This document shows positions 1 to 5,801 of a DNA stretch of 12,057 nt, one piece after another. How positions within the stretch are numbered: the stretch's first letter is position 1; each line of letters begins with the position of its first letter. The notes beneath the pieces were generated by a model. The model was not told the origin of the DNA, did no database searches, and worked only from the letters and a program-made list of their open reading frames with translations. The stretch covers positions 1-12,057 of the forward strand of contig CAJUEK010000061.1 in assembly GCA_910585445.1 (NCBI GenBank), given 5' to 3'. The stretch comes from an uncultured Bacteroidales bacterium. GTDB taxonomy: Bacteria > Bacteroidota > Bacteroidia > Bacteroidales > UBA932. The translations under genes were made by a program, and so were the position numbers.

Positions 1-70
1 GCGTTCGAGCCATACTTTATTGCGCTATTTGAGTTTTATCGGACAGCAATAATAGATTTTAGATTGCATA

Positions 71-96
71 AAAGTTTACGTTTTGTGGTAAACTTT
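71..96. other. Perfect 9-bp stem-loop
   Basis: AAAGTTTAC (71-79) pairs exactly with GTAAACTTT (88-96) around an 8-base loop. No T-run follows on the plus strand. On the minus strand the stem ends in TTTT, so it could be a weak terminator for something to the right. It could equally belong to the repeat-rich material that follows. No gene is visible in 1-133 on either strand. Confidence 0.4.
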
Positions 97-99
97 CTT

Positions 100-132
100 A
101 GGACGGGACACAGGACGGGCACAGGACGGAAC
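100..132. repeat. Three tandem copies of AGGACGG(G)
   Basis: AGGACGGGACAC, AGGACGGGCAC and AGGACGGAAC follow one another at about 11-base spacing. A fourth copy, AGGACGGGACA, lies at 370-380, just beyond the structured repeat element at 205-300. The element is therefore bracketed by the same motif. The function is unknown. It may be part of a larger repeat family or a leftover of its insertion. Confidence 0.4.
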
Positions 133-204
133 AGTGCTCTTGGCTCTCTCTCGGGCCATGGCTGAAATTTGCTGTCAGGTCCATTTTACACTGAGCCGGT
201 ACAT

Positions 205-300
205 TCATCAAAAACGGTTTAAAAAAGGCTCCAGATTTTTACCGAATATTATCAAAAAGAAATTCGGTTTAAGAATCGCCCGAAATTTTTACCGTTTTTC
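205..300 (+). repeat. Dispersed palindromic repeat element, copy 1
   Basis: Two 30-bp units, 215-244 and 265-294, each begin CGGTTTAA and end TTTTTACCG, so each is an imperfect inverted repeat. They are separated by a 20-bp AT-rich spacer. The same arrangement with the same 50-bp spacing occurs at 11221-11317. A gap-free alignment of 210-299 with 11227-11316 gives about 73 of 90 identical bases, counted by hand. Weaker similarity continues to about 380 (ATTTCAC and a C-T6-C block). The element is intergenic. It resembles a REP/BIME-type doublet or a small non-autonomous element, but no family is recognised. An open frame runs through it and is not believed to be a gene. Confidence 0.6.
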
Positions 301-396
301 CATTTTACCATTGCAGATTGCCAGCTGGTGGCACCAAGCAATTTCACCAAAAGTTATCACACTTTTTTCAGGACGGGACATATCACACACCATGAA

Positions 397-445
397 ACAC
401 AAAAATGAGGATGACCGTTTCGCTCCGGCATCCTCATTTTTGTGT
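397..445. terminator. Bidirectional hairpin terminator
   Basis: A perfect 17-bp stem, ACACAAAAATGAGGATG (397-413) with its exact complement at 429-445, encloses a 15-base loop. The core GAGGATG/CATCCTC is flanked by an A5 run on one side and a T5 run on the other, so it reads as an intrinsic terminator on both strands. It lies 35 bp beyond the stop codon of the minus-strand membrane protein gene (481-678), which it most likely terminates. Confidence 0.85.
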
Positions 446-480
446 AAGGCAGACAAGCTCCCTTACGAGAGTCGCTATAA

Positions 481-678
481 CTATTTATGAAAAAAATCCT
501 TTACTAAAGAATAAAGGCGGAACGCGGCCCAGGTAATCAACAGGCCGTATAGGGCGACATAAATTCTCATGTGCTCTCCATACCCGCTTCTGATTTGTAA
601 AATCATAAATACGACAAGAGCAGCCAGCACTGCCGCCATGAAGACGGCATAGGCGATTCTCAAAGGTTTCTTGTCCAT
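481..678 (-). CDS. Small two-helix membrane protein
   Basis: A 65-residue hypothetical protein with two predicted membrane helices, at about residues 8-28 and 38-57. A short polar turn (SGYGEH) joins them and the C-terminus is basic (KDFFHK). It starts MDKKPLR, giving a positively charged N-terminus. The frame stays open upstream to an ATG at 751-753, but the extra 25 residues are Cys/Asn-rich and run through a hairpin at 705-723. The ATG at 678 has A-rich upstream sequence (AATAAAAACAATGTC), typical of this phylum, so it is preferred. It is divergent from rmuC and followed by a strong hairpin terminator. The family is not recognised and no function can be assigned. The terminator, the hydrophobic pattern and the start context together suggest a real gene. 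Confidence 0.6.
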   Translation of the reverse strand: MDKKPLRIAYAVFMAAVLAALVVFMILQIRSGYGEHMRIYVALYGLLITWAAFRLYSLVKDFFHK

Positions 679-801
679 GACATTGTTTTTATTTAGATTA
701 AGAATGCGGCACCCAAAGCCGCAACAGAGGTAAAGGTAATAATTTTTATGCATTTATATCCTTTTAAGGGACAAGTATTTTAAACTTTATTTATATTATT
801 A

Positions 802-831
802 TAACTTCGTAAACGGAAAGACATAATATTG
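802..831 (+). promoter_or_regulatory. Possible rmuC promoter
   Basis: Two one-mismatch matches to the Bacteroidetes -7 element TAnnTTTG lie just before rmuC: TAACTTCG (802-809) and TAATATTG (824-831). The second is only 7 bases from the ATG and would give an almost leaderless transcript. No clear -33 TTTG accompanies either, so this is weak. Confidence 0.25.
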
Positions 832-838
832 CGCACAT

Positions 839-2083
839 ATGGAAATAAATTCAGTCATAATCATCATTACGGCGGCAGCATCGGCAGCAATAGCCTGGCT
901 TGTCACGCGCTCTGTATTCTCTGTCAGGATACGCTCACTGGAAGATAAGATAAAAATGCTCGACGAAATTTACCGCAAGGAAGTCGAGAATGCAGAAAAA
1001 CTTGCACAGCAGTCACAGCGGAACTACGAGAAGGCACTCGGACAGATGAAAGAAACCGTCCTTGCCGGCATGACAGCCGAAACGGAAAAGCTGCTCAGAA
1101 AACGTGAGACTGAACTGGCAACCGGAAATGAAGCCACAATGTCAGGCATACTGAAGCCGCTCAAGGAAAGCATATCAGCCATGGAAAAGGCAATGAAAGA
1201 CAATGCTGAGAGCCATGTGGAGAACACTGCAAAGCTCTCCGAACAGCTCAGGCAGGCCGTGAAGGAAATGCAGGAGAAGACAACTGACATAGGGCAGAAG
1301 GCAGACACTCTTTCGGAAGCGCTTACCGGAAAGCCCAAAGTGCAGGGATGCTTCGGTGAGAATTTCTTAGAGGCAATTCTGGCCGGAGAGGGCCTTGTGG
1401 AAGGAATACACTATACGCGTGAAGCGGCGAATGAAGACATGAGCAGGCCGGATTTTGTATTTCATTTCAAGGAAAATCTCGAACAGAAAGACCTTGTAGT
1501 AGATTCCAAGGTCTCTCTCACAGCCTTTGTGGACTATATGAACGCTGAAACATCACAGGAACGCGCCTTTGCTCTTGACAGGCATCTGAAAAGCGTCAGG
1601 AAGCATATAGATGAACTTGCCAGGAAAGAGTATGCGAAAAAGGCTGCCAAGCCATTTGCAGACTACGTGCTGATGTTCATGCCAAGAGACATGGCATTCC
1701 GGGCCGCGCTTGAGGCAGACCCGCTGATATGGCAGGAAGCATACAAAAAAGGCGTTCTCATTGCTACAGAACAGACCATAATGCCTTTCCTTAAGATAAT
1801 GCAGCTTACTTGGAACAAATTCCAGCACGACACCAACACACAGAAAATCACTGCAGCCGCACAGAACATGATAGACCGTGTGGCAGCTTTCTATGATTCG
1901 TACAGCGAGCTTGGCAAAAAACTCAAGGCAGCGTGTGGGGAATACAATAAAGGGATAAAGAAGCTCGAGGACAACGGCCAGAGCATAACGACCTCTGCAA
2001 GACAGGTAATCAGCATCGGGGTGAGAAGAGGAAAAGGCAAGGAATTTTCAGTTCCACAGGAGACTCTGGAAATAGAAGAGTAA
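839..2083 (+). CDS. rmuC: DNA recombination protein RmuC
   Basis: A 414-residue RmuC-family protein. These are membrane-anchored PD-(D/E)XK-superfamily nucleases thought to limit inversions and rearrangements at short inverted repeats. Visible parts are an N-terminal membrane helix (about 4-22), a long charged coiled coil (about 28-160), then the RmuC domain. The family block KVQGCFGENFLEAIL (167-181) is followed by R-P-D-F-V-F-H-F (Asp205) and the D-S-K-V core (Asp222, Lys224), which fit the nuclease fold's acidic and lysine positions. The block YVLMFMPRDMAF (276-287) is also typical. The length is normal for the family. It is followed 18 bp later by ybaK and probably shares its transcript. 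The ATG at 839 is the only sensible start because it leads directly into the anchor helix. The assignment is firm; the biological role rests on family knowledge. Confidence 0.93.
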   Translation: MEINSVIIIITAAASAAIAWLVTRSVFSVRIRSLEDKIKMLDEIYRKEVENAEKLAQQSQRNYEKALGQMKETVLAGMTAETEKLLRKRETELATGNEATMSGILKPLKESISAMEKAMKDNAESHVENTAKLSEQLRQAVKEMQEKTTDIGQKADTLSEALTGKPKVQGCFGENFLEAILAGEGLVEGIHYTREAANEDMSRPDFVFHFKENLEQKDLVVDSKVSLTAFVDYMNAETSQERAFALDRHLKSVRKHIDELARKEYAKKAAKPFADYVLMFMPRDMAFRAALEADPLIWQEAYKKGVLIATEQTIMPFLKIMQLTWNKFQHDTNTQKITAAAQNMIDRVAAFYDSYSELGKKLKAACGEYNKGIKKLEDNGQSITTSARQVISIGVRRGKGKEFSVPQETLEIEE

Positions 2084-2101
2084 AGCGGACAATCAAATAG
2101 A

Positions 2102-2596
2102 ATGAAAATGGCAAAGAAGACAGAAAAGACCAATGCGGCCAGACTGCTTGACAAGGCAGGAATAGAATATAATCTGATTCCATACGACTTCGACGAAAAC
2201 GACCTGGCAGCACAGCATGTGGCGGAAAGCCTCGGCCAGCCCATAGAACGTGTTTTCAAGACACTCGTGCTCCACGGGGACAGGAGCAGCTACATCGTAT
2301 GCGTCATTCCCGGAAACGGAGAAGTGGACCTGAAGGCCCTCGCAAAGATTTCGGGCAACAAGAAAGTCGAGATGATTCCGATGAAAGACCTGCTTGGAGT
2401 CACAGGCTACATACGCGGAGGATGCTCTCCGATAGGCATGAAGAAGAAATTTCCCACATACTTCCATTCCACGGCAAGCAGTTTCAGCACAATCTACATA
2501 AGCGCCGGAGTGCGCGGTCTCCAGATAGAAATCAACCCTCAGGAGCTTATGGACTTCGTAGGAGCTTCCGCCGGCGATGTCGCGTCATTCGGATAA
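2102..2596 (+). CDS. ybaK: Cys-tRNA(Pro) deacylase, YbaK/EbsC family
   Basis: A 164-residue trans-editing enzyme. The family hydrolyses Cys-tRNA(Pro) formed when prolyl-tRNA synthetase mischarges cysteine, and it acts in the cytoplasm. The family's N-terminal pattern (NAARLLDKAGIEY) is present. The invariant lysine in V-F-K-T-L-V-L-H-G is Lys53, equivalent to the essential lysine of characterised YbaK. The block TGYIRGGCSPIG (101-112) and the following K-K-K-F-P-T-Y are the substrate-pocket signature. Full length for the family. It starts 18 bp after rmuC and ends 61 bp before a hairpin terminator, so the two genes form a likely operon. The start could be Met1 (2102) or Met3 (2108); Met1 is kept because there is nothing to separate them. 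A proline-binding-domain relative such as ProXp-ala is less likely given the GGCSPIG motif. Confidence 0.9.
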   Translation: MKMAKKTEKTNAARLLDKAGIEYNLIPYDFDENDLAAQHVAESLGQPIERVFKTLVLHGDRSSYIVCVIPGNGEVDLKALAKISGNKKVEMIPMKDLLGVTGYIRGGCSPIGMKKKFPTYFHSTASSFSTIYISAGVRGLQIEINPQELMDFVGASAGDVASFG

Positions 2597-2657
2597 CCCG
2601 TTCACCTTCAGACAAATGCCGCTTTACATCACGCAAAAAAACATGTACTGATAAAAC

Positions 2658-2696
2658 AAAGGGGCTGACCCCAAAAGCATTGGTCAAGCCCCTTTT
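2658..2696. terminator. Hairpin terminator between ybaK and fusA2
   Basis: GGGGCTGACC (2661-2670) pairs with GGTCAAGCCCC (2682-2692) with one bulged A, and is followed by TTTT. On the minus strand the same hairpin is followed by TTTGTTTT. It can therefore serve ybaK and the convergent EF-G2 gene. It belongs to a set of similar hairpins in this window (9874 and 11102) that share the G4CTGA arm and a downstream CTTGTTT-CCGGTGAGGT-like tail. A second small hairpin, GGTGAGG/CCTCACC, follows at 2707-2724. Confidence 0.8.
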
Positions 2697-2750
2697 CTTG
2701 TTTGCCGGTGAGGTCACCCTCACCAGTTTAACCCTAATAAACTGACATCA

Positions 2751-4904
2751 TCAGTCTTCCTTCTCCTGCTCAAGGTAAGCCTTGAGGAGCTTGTCCTGAA
2801 CATCTCCAGGAACAGGCTGATAGTCAGCGAACTCCATTGTAAAAGTAGCGCTTCCTGAAGTAAGGGAGCTGAGAGTTGTGGAATACTTGTACATCTCCGC
2901 GAGAGGAACACGCGCCTTGATGGTATCGAATCCCTTGTCGGTTCCCATTCCCTCGATGATTGCACGGCGGTTCTGCAAGTCGGACATGCAGGCTCCCATA
3001 TACTCGGTCGGAGTCATGACCTCGACATTATAAATCGGCTCCATAATCTTAGGTCCCGCATTGCGGAAAGCCTCCTTGAACGCGTTGCGGGCAGCAAGCA
3101 CGAAAGAGATTTCATTGGAATCAACCGGATGCATCTTTCCGTCATACACATAGACACGGATGTCACGCGCAAGCGAGCCTGTGAGAGGGCCTTCATTCAT
3201 CTTGTCATTGATACCCTTGAGGATTGCAGGCATGAAACGGGCATCAATCGCACCACCTACGATACAATTGTAGAACTCCAGTTTTCCGCCCCAAGGAAGG
3301 TCGTATGATTCCTTGCCCTTTACATTGAGCACAACGTCCTTTCCGTCAATCTTGAACTTGTTTCCGCCTTCCACTCCGTCAATATAAGGGCATACGAGCA
3401 GATGCACCTCACCGAACTGGCCGGCTCCTCCCGACTGCTTCTTGTGACGGTAATCGGCCGCAGCGACCTTTGTGATGGTCTCGCGGTACGAGATGCGCGG
3501 AGCAAACATGTCTATCTCAATCTTGTTCTCGTTCTTGAGTCTCCACTTTACGATGTTTATATGATGCTCTCCCTGTCCCTTGAGGATAGTCTGCTTAAGC
3601 TCCTTAGAATATTCCACTATGATTGTAGGGTCTTCGGCAGCCATCTTGTTCAAGGCCTCGGTCATCTTCTCCTCGTCCTTCTGCTCCTTAGCCTTGATTG
3701 CAGTGCGGAACTTGGACTTAGGGAAATTGATAGGCTCGAACGCTATGTCAGTTCCAGGAGTGCACAAGGTCACATTTGTCTTTGCTGCACGGAGCTTCAC
3801 GGTACATCCGATGTCTCCTGCGAACAAGTCGCTGACCCTCTCTTTCTTCTTTCCGGCCACGGCATAGATAGTCGTAATCCTCTCCTTGTCACCGGTCTCC
3901 GGATTCTCAAGGTCCATTCCTTCCGTAAGCTCACCGGACATGACCTTGAAATATGCCACCTCGCCAAGATGCGGCTCAACGGCAGTCTTATATATGAACA
4001 GTGAAGTAGGAGCATCCTGCTTGCATTCGATTTCCTTTCCCTCTTTAGTAAGGGCCTTATGCTCAGCCGGAGAGGCAGCCACCTTTATGGTGAACTCCAT
4101 AAGCCTCTTTACTCCGATATCTTTCTTTGCTGAAAGGCAGAACACCGGACAGACTTCTCCGGCGCGGCATCCGATGCCGAGTCCTTTCCTTATCTCATCC
4201 TCCGTAAGCACTCCCGCCTCGAAGAATTTTTCCATAAGAGTGTCATCATATTCCGCAGCCCTCTCGATAAGCTCCTGCCTGAGAGCCTCTGCCTCTTCAA
4301 GATGCTCAGCCGGAATCTCCAGGTCCTCACGCTTGCCGCTGTCATCGACAAAGTGATAATATTTCATCTTGAGGACGTCTATGAAGCCGTCAAATCCTGC
4401 ACCGACATTCACAGGATACTGGATAATGACAGGTCTCTTGCCGAAGGTGGCCTTCATGCTCTCAAGAACCGTCTCCCATGAGGCCTTCTCGCCGTCAAGC
4501 TGGTTCACCGCGAAAATGAGCGGAATCCCATACTGCTTGGCATATCTTGCGAATATGCGGGTACCGACTTCCACGCCCTGCTGCGCGTTTATGACAAGCA
4601 CTCCCGTATCACACACCTTGAAAGCGGAAACCGCACCGCCCACGAAGTCATCTGCACCCGGAGTGTCAACTATATTGAATTTCACATCCATGAACTCTGC
4701 ATAGAGCGGAGTGGCATAGATGGACCTCTGATTGAGCTGCTCAATCTCCGAATTGTCCGAAACGGTGTTTTTAGCTTCAACAGTTCCGCGTCTGTCAATT
4801 ACTTTGCCCTCATAGAGCATGGCTTCAGATAACGTGGTCTTGCCTGACTTTGTGCTGCCAAGCAGAACCACATTGCGGATGTTCTGAGTGGAATAAGCTT
4901 TCAT
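2751..4904 (-). CDS. fusA2: EF-G2-like elongation factor paralog
   Basis: A 717-residue EF-G paralog with all five EF-G domains: GTP-binding domain (about 1-290), domain II (about 295-390), III (about 400-475), IV (about 478-605) and V (about 610-700). The P-loop GSTKSGKTT (16-24) is intact. Other GTPase motifs differ from canonical EF-G. Switch I reads R-S-I-Y-A-T rather than RGIT. Switch II reads DTPGADDF (80-87), so Ala84 replaces the catalytic His of DTPGH. The guanine-recognition motif is NQLD (134-137) rather than NKxD. Domain IV keeps the decoding-site tip HPVDSNE (592-598), and GGAGQFGEV (492-500) replaces the usual GGRGQYG. The Bacteroides thetaiotaomicron EF-G2 is known to promote translocation without GTP hydrolysis and to matter for gut fitness. 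This protein is inferred to be its ortholog, distinct from the housekeeping FusA. A candidate promoter lies at 4968-4999. Confidence 0.9.
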   Translation of the reverse strand: MKAYSTQNIRNVVLLGSTKSGKTTLSEAMLYEGKVIDRRGTVEAKNTVSDNSEIEQLNQRSIYATPLYAEFMDVKFNIVDTPGADDFVGGAVSAFKVCDTGVLVINAQQGVEVGTRIFARYAKQYGIPLIFAVNQLDGEKASWETVLESMKATFGKRPVIIQYPVNVGAGFDGFIDVLKMKYYHFVDDSGKREDLEIPAEHLEEAEALRQELIERAAEYDDTLMEKFFEAGVLTEDEIRKGLGIGCRAGEVCPVFCLSAKKDIGVKRLMEFTIKVAASPAEHKALTKEGKEIECKQDAPTSLFIYKTAVEPHLGEVAYFKVMSGELTEGMDLENPETGDKERITTIYAVAGKKKERVSDLFAGDIGCTVKLRAAKTNVTLCTPGTDIAFEPINFPKSKFRTAIKAKEQKDEEKMTEALNKMAAEDPTIIVEYSKELKQTILKGQGEHHINIVKWRLKNENKIEIDMFAPRISYRETITKVAAADYRHKKQSGGAGQFGEVHLLVCPYIDGVEGGNKFKIDGKDVVLNVKGKESYDLPWGGKLEFYNCIVGGAIDARFMPAILKGINDKMNEGPLTGSLARDIRVYVYDGKMHPVDSNEISFVLAARNAFKEAFRNAGPKIMEPIYNVEVMTPTEYMGACMSDLQNRRAIIEGMGTDKGFDTIKARVPLAEMYKYSTTLSSLTSGSATFTMEFADYQPVPGDVQDKLLKAYLEQEKED

Positions 4905-4967
4905 TGTACTATTGTTTTGTGTTATTGGTTATGTTTCGAATGCGCACGCTGACGTGACACATCCTCG

Positions 4968-4999
4968 CAAATCTAATGAAATTCCCCCACAATATCAAT
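4968..4999 (-). promoter_or_regulatory. Candidate fusA2 promoter
   Basis: On the minus strand TAGATTTG (4968-4975) is a perfect match to the Bacteroidetes -7 element TAnnTTTG. An ATTG (4996-4999) lies 20 bases upstream at the -33 position. The -7 element overlaps the stop codon of the 72-residue reading frame. The transcript would start near 4960 and give a leader of about 55 bases, A-rich next to the ATG. Confidence 0.5.
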
Positions 5000-5191
5000 A
5001 GGACACTGCTGTTTTTGCGTCTTTTGTGCCTCAAACTGCCAGAGCAATTCAATGGAAGACATCCCGAACCTCTCATAAAAAAGATTGTCAAGGGCCGCAT
5101 CAGGCAGAACGAAAGAAGCGGAAGAAACCGTTCCGTCCAGAATCATTGAGCACAGGCGCTCATAAGCTGTTTCAAGTTTTGCGTCAATCAT
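4973..5191 (-). CDS. Hypothetical 72-residue protein
   Basis: A short reading frame, MIDAKLETAYERL to DIVGEFH, upstream of and co-oriented with the EF-G2 gene, 68 bp from it. It looks protein-like: helical, with balanced charge and a central ALDNLFYERFGMSSIELLW stretch. No domain is recognised. Support comes from a good start context (AAATAAAAAAGC before the ATG) and a candidate promoter at 5233-5265. An overlapping frame (4909-5100) is Arg/Cys-rich and looks spurious. If real, it is expressed from its own promoter, while the EF-G2 gene has a second promoter inside its end. It could instead be part of a long regulatory leader. Confidence 0.5.
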   Translation of the reverse strand: MIDAKLETAYERLCSMILDGTVSSASFVLPDAALDNLFYERFGMSSIELLWQFEAQKTQKQQCPIDIVGEFH

Positions 5192-5232
5192 GCTTTTTTA
5201 TTTGCAAATCTGCCCCGCATCGCCGGAAAAGC

Positions 5233-5265
5233 CAAATATTTGTGGCGAAATACGGGGAAAACAAA
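5233..5265 (-). promoter_or_regulatory. Candidate promoter for the 72-residue gene
   Basis: On the minus strand, TTTG (5262-5265) is followed after 21 bases by AATATTTG (5233-5240), a one-mismatch TAnnTTTG. The start point would be near 5227, about 35 bases before the ATG. The region is AT-rich and shared with the divergent regulator gene. Confidence 0.45.
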
Positions 5266-5341
5266 TAAAAAATTTCTCTTTTTTATAATTTTTTCTTTAT
5301 TTTAAATGGCTTTGCTTGCTTTTCATCAGCATTTCTTGTTT

Positions 5342-5370
5342 ATTGCACATTTTCATAAGAAATAATTTTG
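5342..5370 (+). promoter_or_regulatory. Candidate promoter of the XRE regulator cluster
   Basis: TAATTTTG (5363-5370) matches TAnnTTTG perfectly. ATTG (5342-5345) lies 17 bases upstream as a possible -33. Transcription would begin near 5376, which rules out the upstream in-frame ATG at 5316 and supports a start at 5385 or 5397. The XRE protein could bind here to autoregulate, but no obvious operator palindrome was found. Confidence 0.5.
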
Positions 5371-5396
5371 TCCTCCAGCAAACTATGGACTGGATT

Positions 5397-5783
5397 ATGG
5401 ACAACAATTCCATCAAAGACAACATACGCCGGATAAGGAAGTCCCGGAAGCTGACGCAGGAAGACATGGCGCACAAGCTTGGGATTTCTCTCACCGCATA
5501 CAGGGATCTGGAGCGCGGCAACACGTCTGTGATGAACGGGAACATCATGCGGATTGCGTCTCTGCTTGAAACCTCCACGGAGGAAATCGTTCTGGGATAC
5601 CGTCCCTCACAAATGGTCGGAGAGGCCCTCGAAGACGTAAGGGAAGAATACAGCACAAGGGTAACGACTCTTGAAAGACGTGTCGCCGACCCGGAAAAGC
5701 TGGTTGAAAGTCTCAAAGAGACAATCGAAAGCAAAAACGAAATCATCACAATGCTCAAGAAATCACTTGATAGGGAAAAATAG
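5397..5783 (+). CDS. XRE-family regulator with coiled-coil tail
   Basis: A 128-residue DNA-binding protein. Residues 5-66 form a Cro/CI-type helix-turn-helix domain (IRRIRKSRKLTQEDMAHKLG, then ISLTAYRDLERGNT). Residues 72-128 are highly charged and heptad-patterned, with core positions Leu92, Val96, Pro99, Val103, Leu106, Ile110, Ile117, Leu120 and Leu124, predicting coiled-coil dimerisation. Pro99 is an oddity in an otherwise good heptad. The frame is open from 5316, with ATGs at 5385 and 5397. The TAnnTTTG element at 5363-5370 places the transcript start downstream of 5316. Met at 5397 (MDNNSIKDNIRR) leaves a leader of about 20 bases and is preferred. It sits 18 bp before rnhB and opens the likely cluster with the peptidase and Mrp. 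Targets are unknown; autoregulation is the simplest guess. Confidence 0.85.
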   Translation: MDNNSIKDNIRRIRKSRKLTQEDMAHKLGISLTAYRDLERGNTSVMNGNIMRIASLLETSTEEIVLGYRPSQMVGEALEDVREEYSTRVTTLERRVADPEKLVESLKETIESKNEIITMLKKSLDREK

Positions 5784-5797
5784 TTTGTGTACTTTTG
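5767..5797 (+). promoter_or_regulatory. Candidate promoter directly before rnhB
   Basis: TACTTTTG (5790-5797) is a perfect TAnnTTTG and lies four bases before the ATG at 5802. A TTG at 5767-5769 lies 20 bases further upstream at the -33 position. If used, the rnhB mRNA would be leaderless or nearly so. The element overlaps the frame if translation began at 5787, so it also argues for the 5802 start. Confidence 0.5.
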
Positions 5798-5801
5798 CAA
5801 G

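Noticed and set aside
1..20. GTTCGAGCC at the left edge resembling a tRNA T-loop
   Set aside because: The flanking bases do not form the T-stem, and no acceptor stem or CCA follows.
215..294. CRISPR-like look: 30-bp repeats with a 20-bp spacer
   Set aside because: There are only two units per site, the spacer is conserved between the two sites, and there are no cas genes. This is a repeated element, not an array.
134..490. A 118-codon open frame with a GTG start
   Set aside because: It runs through the palindromic repeat and the terminator hairpin, has a poor start context and no domain. Its similarity to the frame at 11223-11429 is explained by shared repeat DNA.
2299..2745. A 148-codon frame overlapping the end of ybaK
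   Set aside because: It is Arg/Ser-rich, out of frame with a well-supported YbaK, and reads through the terminator hairpin.
3402..4004. A 200-codon plus-strand frame opposite the EF-G2 gene
   Set aside because: It is antisense to a highly conserved coding region and is Leu/Ser/Cys-rich with no domain. It arises from the codon pattern of the real gene.
4909..5100. A 63-codon minus-strand frame overlapping the 72-residue frame
   Set aside because: It is Arg/Cys-rich with a poor start context, and overlaps a more protein-like frame that has a promoter.
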